A DNA stretch of 64,000 nucleotides, from NCBI GenBank assembly GCA_965153355.1, contig OZ231126.1, positions 27,962,001 to 28,026,000 of the forward strand, in the 5' to 3' direction. The stretch comes from Flaccisagitta enflata. Taxonomy: Eukaryota > Chaetognatha > Sagittoidea > Aphragmophora. The translations under genes were made by a program, and so were the position numbers. The notes under the pieces were generated by a model. It had not been told where the DNA came from and ran no database searches. It saw only the letters and a program-made list of their open reading frames with translations. Below, piece after piece: positions 58,792 to 64,000 of the stretch; the stretch's first letter is position 1, and each line of letters starts with the position of its first letter.

Positions 58792-58798
58792 TGGTTGT
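58617..58798. repeat. (TTG)n trinucleotide tract
   Basis: GTT repeats with rare ATT and GGT; degenerate copies continue to 58890. Confidence 0.97.
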
Positions 58799-59346
58799 TG
58801 ACGTTAATGTTGATGTTGTTACTGTTATTGTTTATGTTGTTTGGTGTTGTTGTTGCAGTTGGTAATATTGTTGTTGTTGTAGTTGTTTTCTTCTCTAGAA
58901 CAAATGTCCCTTTTCTTATAACGTAGACAGATGTGCCAGCGTTAACCTACAATCTGCATCATCATCAACATGTACGTCACAAATCCATTTCGAATTTTCT
59001 CCTCGATTCGGGTCATAAGAGCGCGCACTTGGCACTTGGGCTAAAGTCGTGTGTGACCAAACTAGTTCATGAGAACGTCGCGTCCATAAGAAGTTTAAAA
59101 CAAACGTTCACGTATTTATACGTGTGTTTATTGATTTAAAAGCCCACCGCGATTCGCGTATTTTATTGATGTGGCGGAACGAACCTACCGGCCCTTACGA
59201 ATGGTTAGATGGAGAGACTCTCTAGAATCATCAATGAACAAAAAAAAAAACAAAAAACAAAAACCAAATAACGCTCACAAAAGTCTTTGACACTTTCATA
59301 TCGTCTCTGATAAGGGATGACCTTCTGAATTGAAAAAAAGACATGA

Positions 59347-60648
59347 ACATTTGTGACAGACCTACGAACTGACCGACGAACGAGGTCACCCGTAAAGTCG
59401 CGTAGCACGCGACATAAAACATGTGACTCGGGGTCACAATATCGTTGCGGACGGTTTTGGCAGGGGCATCCAACCCCAAGCCTCACCCCAACCCCACCCT
59501 CAGCCACCTCTGCCACACACTCAAACACCCACACACTCACAATAACAACTGCAGTATCATAACTACGCGTTTTTCGCGTTTTCAACTCAAGCGTGACGGA
59601 CCAACGCACTAAGGGCCACGGTGTGCGCTAGATGGCTCCTTGGGTATTTGGGTGAAAATTTTCATCTTTGCTTTATGGCTCAAACTAAGTAGAATGGTCA
59701 TGGTAGCATTTGAGCATATATTACCGGTCCATACGACAGGTTTTATGGCGATTTAGAGTAAAAAAGGCGACCTAAATGGACATTACTACGAAAAATGCTA
59801 AATTTCAAGAAAAGTCAATGAATTGTTTGGATTATCTGTTAAGATTACAATAAGCTTATGATATCTTCAATACCGGATTGGATTCCTTCATTAGTGTTTA
59901 TATGTCTTGAAAAAAATTAGAAAATCATTATTTTTTACATTTTTAGCACTAATAATTAGTCTACTATTACTACACATTTGACCTAATTTGCATGCTTTTA
60001 TTACCCTATAAATAAAAAAAATCGCACAAGGACGCACAATGAGCGACCTATGCCAAAATGTAGTTCAAGGGGTCCTGAATCCAGAATGCTATGGCTCAGG
60101 GCGTGCTTTTCCGTGCTAATTGCAATTCTCTTGGCCTAAAATGGACAAGTAATAATGTGGATAAAAGTAAAAATCTATATTTGATTGGAAGAAAAATGAG
60201 CAAAATGAGCTAAATGAGCAAAAAAATTATTTTTTTGGAGCACCTTATTAAGGAATCTTATTGAACAAAGACAAAAATTTAATTGATTTGGTCAAAACAT
60301 TAGACAATTTAAATACTAAATGTAAGAGAGTTTAGCAGTATTTTTCACTTGATTTTCTCAAATTTCTCTTCTTTTGTACTCTAAGCTCATAAAGCTTTTA
60401 ATCCAATAGATATGAGTCAATATTGGGTATAAATAGTTTCATAGCATCTGAAAATATGCAGAAAAATGTTTTTCACTCTGTATACTTCATAAGGAACAAT
60501 GTAATGGAAAAGATGCAATGTCAATCTCCAATGAGCCACCTAGCTCACAATTCAGCCCACAGTGCAACGGACGGACTAATTCAACGGACCGACGGACGGA
60601 CCGAAGGACAAAGCCTCTTATAGAGTTAGGTGTCCGGAACTAAAAATG
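59347..60648 (-). mobile_element. Hairpin elements, one split by a ~0.95 kb insertion
   Basis: A short hairpin end (CGTAGCACGCGACATAAAAC) at 59400-59420 is followed by TGTGACTCGGGGTCACAATA and CGTTGCGGACGGTTTTGGCA (59424-59600). The matching far end, GACAAAGCCTCTTATAGAGT then TAGGTGTCCGGAACTAAAAA, lies at 60598-60646. The sequence between (about 59605-60570) looks like an inserted AT-rich inverted repeat, with GCGCTAGATGGCTCC against GAGCCACCTAGCTC. Confidence 0.55.
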
Positions 60649-61153
60649 GATAAAAACTTTGGCCAAAAGCCGGTCACGCTTGGCGAAAAAGCGCGACCTT
60701 CATCGGATATTCGCCTTTCTTGTCTTCCTCTCTCTAGCTCTCTTATCGCCATTATTCTAATCAGATTCAACTCAGGATTTCCCTTTGATTCCATCCCGGG
60801 ATGAAATTCCGTGACTCAAGACGAATTTTGTTATTGGTGATCAAAGTCGAAGCTAAGCTAAAATAAAATATTTCATATTTAGGACCGTTAAATCAACATG
60901 TTTGGTGAAAAAAAAAATTATAAAAAAAAAAAGATTTTTATGGTGAAAAATACGATTTTGGCAAAGTTGTTGCCATAATATACCATGCTTGGCTCGTTTG
61001 CATAGACAAGGAATAAAAAAGAACCTGTTTCTTTGACAAGTTGTTGCACATGGTCACAGTAACGTGTCTCGTATCTCTTTTGTTGTATCCTACGGTGTCA
61101 TTTCGGACTGACTTTTTTGTGTATCGTGTCAACGCGACCCCTCGAGTTTAGCG

Positions 61154-61464
61154 GGTCAGTGGACAAAACACTAAAGGTATATATATCATACCACTGGCTT
61201 CGATCCAACATACTGCTCAAAAACAAAATATTGTATTCGACAATCAGTTGCTCCAGTTACAGCCGGCTGTAACAAACAAAATGTTGTATTCAACAACGGG
61301 TTGTTAGAATTACAGCCGGCTGTAATGCTACAATTTTGTAACATTACAGCCGGGTGTCATCTAAACCACTGGTTGTTGCGTACAACATTTTGTTTACTAT
61401 CAGCATGTTGGATCAAAACCAATGGTATGATATATATATCTATTATGTTTTGCTCGCTGACTGT
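61154..61464. mobile_element. Inverted-repeat element, GTCAGTGGACAAAACA ends
   Basis: GGTCAGTGGACAAAACACTA and TATATATATCATACCA at the left, complements GGTATGATATATATATCT and GTTTTGCTCGCTGAC at the right, with ATTACAGCCGGCTGTAA palindromes inside. Relative of 15357-15643. Confidence 0.75.
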
Positions 61465-61539
61465 CTTGGTGAAACGGGGGGGGGGGGAATTTTGCGGAGC
61501 ACGTCCTCGTAACTGCAAAAAATAAAGATAAAAATAAAA

Positions 61540-61800
61540 AAATGTCCCAACCCATATGCGGCTGATGAAAAACTGTCCCAACCCATATGTGGCTGATGGA
61601 GGTGATCCGGCCTCGTCTTGATACCGATTCGTGCCCCTGTCCTTAAGACTTAACTTGAAGTAGATCCTACTCCTGCCCATTAATCTTGCGTATCCATGCT
61701 CCTGTCCATTGATTTTTTATATCCATGCTCCTGCGGCCCTGCCCATAAATCTTGTAGATGCGTGCTCCTTCCCATTAATAAAAAATCATGATTACCTAGA
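61540..61800. repeat. Short tandem duplications
   Basis: TGTCCCAACCCATATGCGGC repeated at 61543 and 61575; CTCCTGCCCATTAATCTTG and TATCCATGCTCCTG repeated three to four times at 61668-61790. Confidence 0.75.
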
Positions 61801-62325
61801 CGCAAATATGACCTGCCCCCAAATCTCGCTCCTTCCCAGTGATCTTGCAGCGTTTCGACAGAGGAGGAAGGAGGCTGATAATGTCTAAAGAGTCCTTTCA
61901 GTAGCAATGTAAACGAAAAAAAATTTTTTTCTCTAAACCCCTACTGACCGGTATGAGTCGATGCAGTATTGCAAGGGCTTTCATTTTATACCTCGTAACA
62001 CACATTTTTTGGTATTTTATGTCGTCGTGACTAAAAAGTTGTAAAATTGCCCTATTGGGTGTTTCTGTCTACTTTTTTCTCAATCACCATCACTCTCTTC
62101 TTGGGCTAATCAATGGACAAGATATGCCATGAAGACCTGAAATATTGTTTTTATTAGGGGAAAGGTAAAATACCCATTTTTATGAAAAAAAGGCATTAAA
62201 CAAGTGCTTTAACAGCAATCTTGAACAACTAATGGGAAAAGGCCCAACCATGAAAAACGCCAAATTCATATGACAAGCATGTAAAATTGGTTGATGACTA
62301 CACTGATGCTGATTGTCTTTCCTCT
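61801..62325. other. Unassigned intergenic DNA
   Basis: No gene or repeat recognised. Confidence 0.4.
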
Positions 62326-62327
62326 CG

Positions 62328-62417
<90 letters not shown>

Positions 62418-62542
62418 TCGTTGTCATTGTTTTTGTTGTCGTTGTTTTTGTCATTTTTGTTGTTTTTCTGTCGTTGTTTTTGTGGTTGTTGTTATTGCCG
62501 TTGTTGTTGTTGTTTACGTTATTACTGCTTTCATTGTTTTTC

Positions 62543-62604
<62 letters not shown>

Positions 62605-62830
62605 ATTGTTATTGTTGTTATTGTTATTGTTGTGGTTGTTGTCAGTGTTGCTATAATTGTTAAAATTTTTGTTTTTGCTGTTGTATTCATTGTTGTTAAT
62701 CTCGTTGCTGTTTTGATTGTTGTTTTACTTGTTCTTGTTATTGTTCTTATCAATGTTGTTTGCATTGTTGTCATTGTTATTTGCATTGTTGTTCTCGTTG
62801 TTGTTGTTGTTGTTGTTTTTTTTTTTCTTG
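62328..62830. repeat. (GTT)n trinucleotide tract, about 500 bp, with degenerate middle
   Basis: Pure GTT at 62328-62415 and 62543-62604; GTTATT, GTCATT and CGTT variants between and after. Confidence 0.97.
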
Positions 62831-62984
62831 CAGTTGTGTTCGGTGCTTTGATTTCAGAGTCTTGTTACTTTTGCCATTGATTTGATCCTTCTTGACTGCG
62901 CACAAAACATTTAATACGCGAACACTAGAAATTGGTATCTCCGTTGTTATCCATTTTGAAACCCCAGCCAGGAGTGTTTTTTTC

Positions 62985-63477
<493 letters not shown>

Positions 63478-63848
63478 GTAATATTGCGTCCGAGTCTTTC
63501 TCTTTCTCTTTTTCTTTCTCTCTCTCTCAGGGCAGGTTATAGACGATCCTGCTTTGAAAGGGCTGGTCGCTCGCTACGATTGTTCGCTCACTCCGCTCAC
63601 TCGCTCTGCTTTGCTCACTCCGCTCAAAATGGCGCCAAGCGCAATCTTTCATCTTTTTTTGTTCAGAAATGACATTCCTACAAAATTGGGTGTGAAGTTG
63701 AAGTAATTTCTTAAGTTTATTCAAACTTTATCTAACTTTGCAAGCTTGTTACTTAGTTGTTTTTCAACCGATTTAGACGAAATTCATGATGAAAAGAAAG
63801 ATTCTTTTGTGTTCTTCAAAATGGCGCAAAGCGCGATCTTCTATTTTT

Positions 63849-64000
63849 TTTAATCGCATGCACGCGACTCTACAACCCGCTTTGTCAGTCGGTCGGTTGG
63901 TTACACTTTACTTTTTTGCAATTTTATTTCTTTGTCCTTACTGCTCCTGCCCAAATGGTCTGGTGACCTCAAACATGGCCCCTGCCCACCCACCTCTCTT
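63849..64000 (+). mobile_element. Hairpin element, TCGCGTGC subfamily, cut by the window end
   Basis: AATCGCATGCACGCGACTCT, ACAACCCGCTTTGTCAGTCG, CTGCTCCTGCCCAAATGGTC and CCTGCCCACCCA. Confidence 0.8.

Overview
The window is nuclear DNA of an intron-rich animal. It holds two multi-exon genes with GT-AG introns and phase-compatible exons, one short single-exon gene, very long microsatellites, and many inverted-repeat elements. The protein families (a full PITPNM/RdgB protein and a eukaryotic BCCT transporter) and a degenerate CCCTAA tract point to a metazoan, probably an aquatic invertebrate. I cannot name the species.

Layout. (1) 1-4198: repeats, mainly a 2.4 kb minisatellite with a 16-bp unit. 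(2) 4199-26395, + strand: a PITPNM/RdgB phosphatidylinositol-transfer protein. I placed 21 exons whose phases all agree, giving 1,287 residues; only the extreme N-terminal exon is missing, presumably upstream of the window. Domain order is PITP, acidic FFAT, DDHD and LNS2. (3) 29621-42216, - strand: a BCCT-family (betaine/choline/carnitine type) transporter of 12 exons whose splice phases run on into a C-terminal PLAC8-like domain without cysteines. The predicted fusion protein has 850 residues. The intron joining the two halves contains a 3.6 kb inverted-repeat element. (4) 42217-48700: repeats, including a 2.5 kb element with ~340-bp terminal inverted repeats and a telomere-like tract. (5) 48715-49809, + strand: an unrecognised 364-residue single-pass membrane protein with 7-residue repeats. 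(6) 49810-64000: repeat-rich. It contains a 5'-truncated Penelope-like retroelement with a GIY-YIG domain nested in a small inverted-repeat element, long (CTT)n, (GA)n, (GTT)n and (GT)n tracts, and several MITE-like copies.

The PITPNM gene (ER-plasma membrane lipid exchange) and the BCCT gene (osmolyte uptake) are convergent, with about 3.2 kb between their stop codons; I see no operon-like relationship. About 28 copies or fragments of one short element family (hairpin end, GGCCTTGTT end) are spread over both genes' introns and the intergenic DNA. The most notable observations are the BCCT-PLAC8 fusion, a 37-bp minisatellite that duplicates a 5' splice site of the PITPNM gene, an in-frame FFAT exon preceded by a (TG)n(TC)n tract, and complementary arms in the interspersed element that change together between subfamilies.
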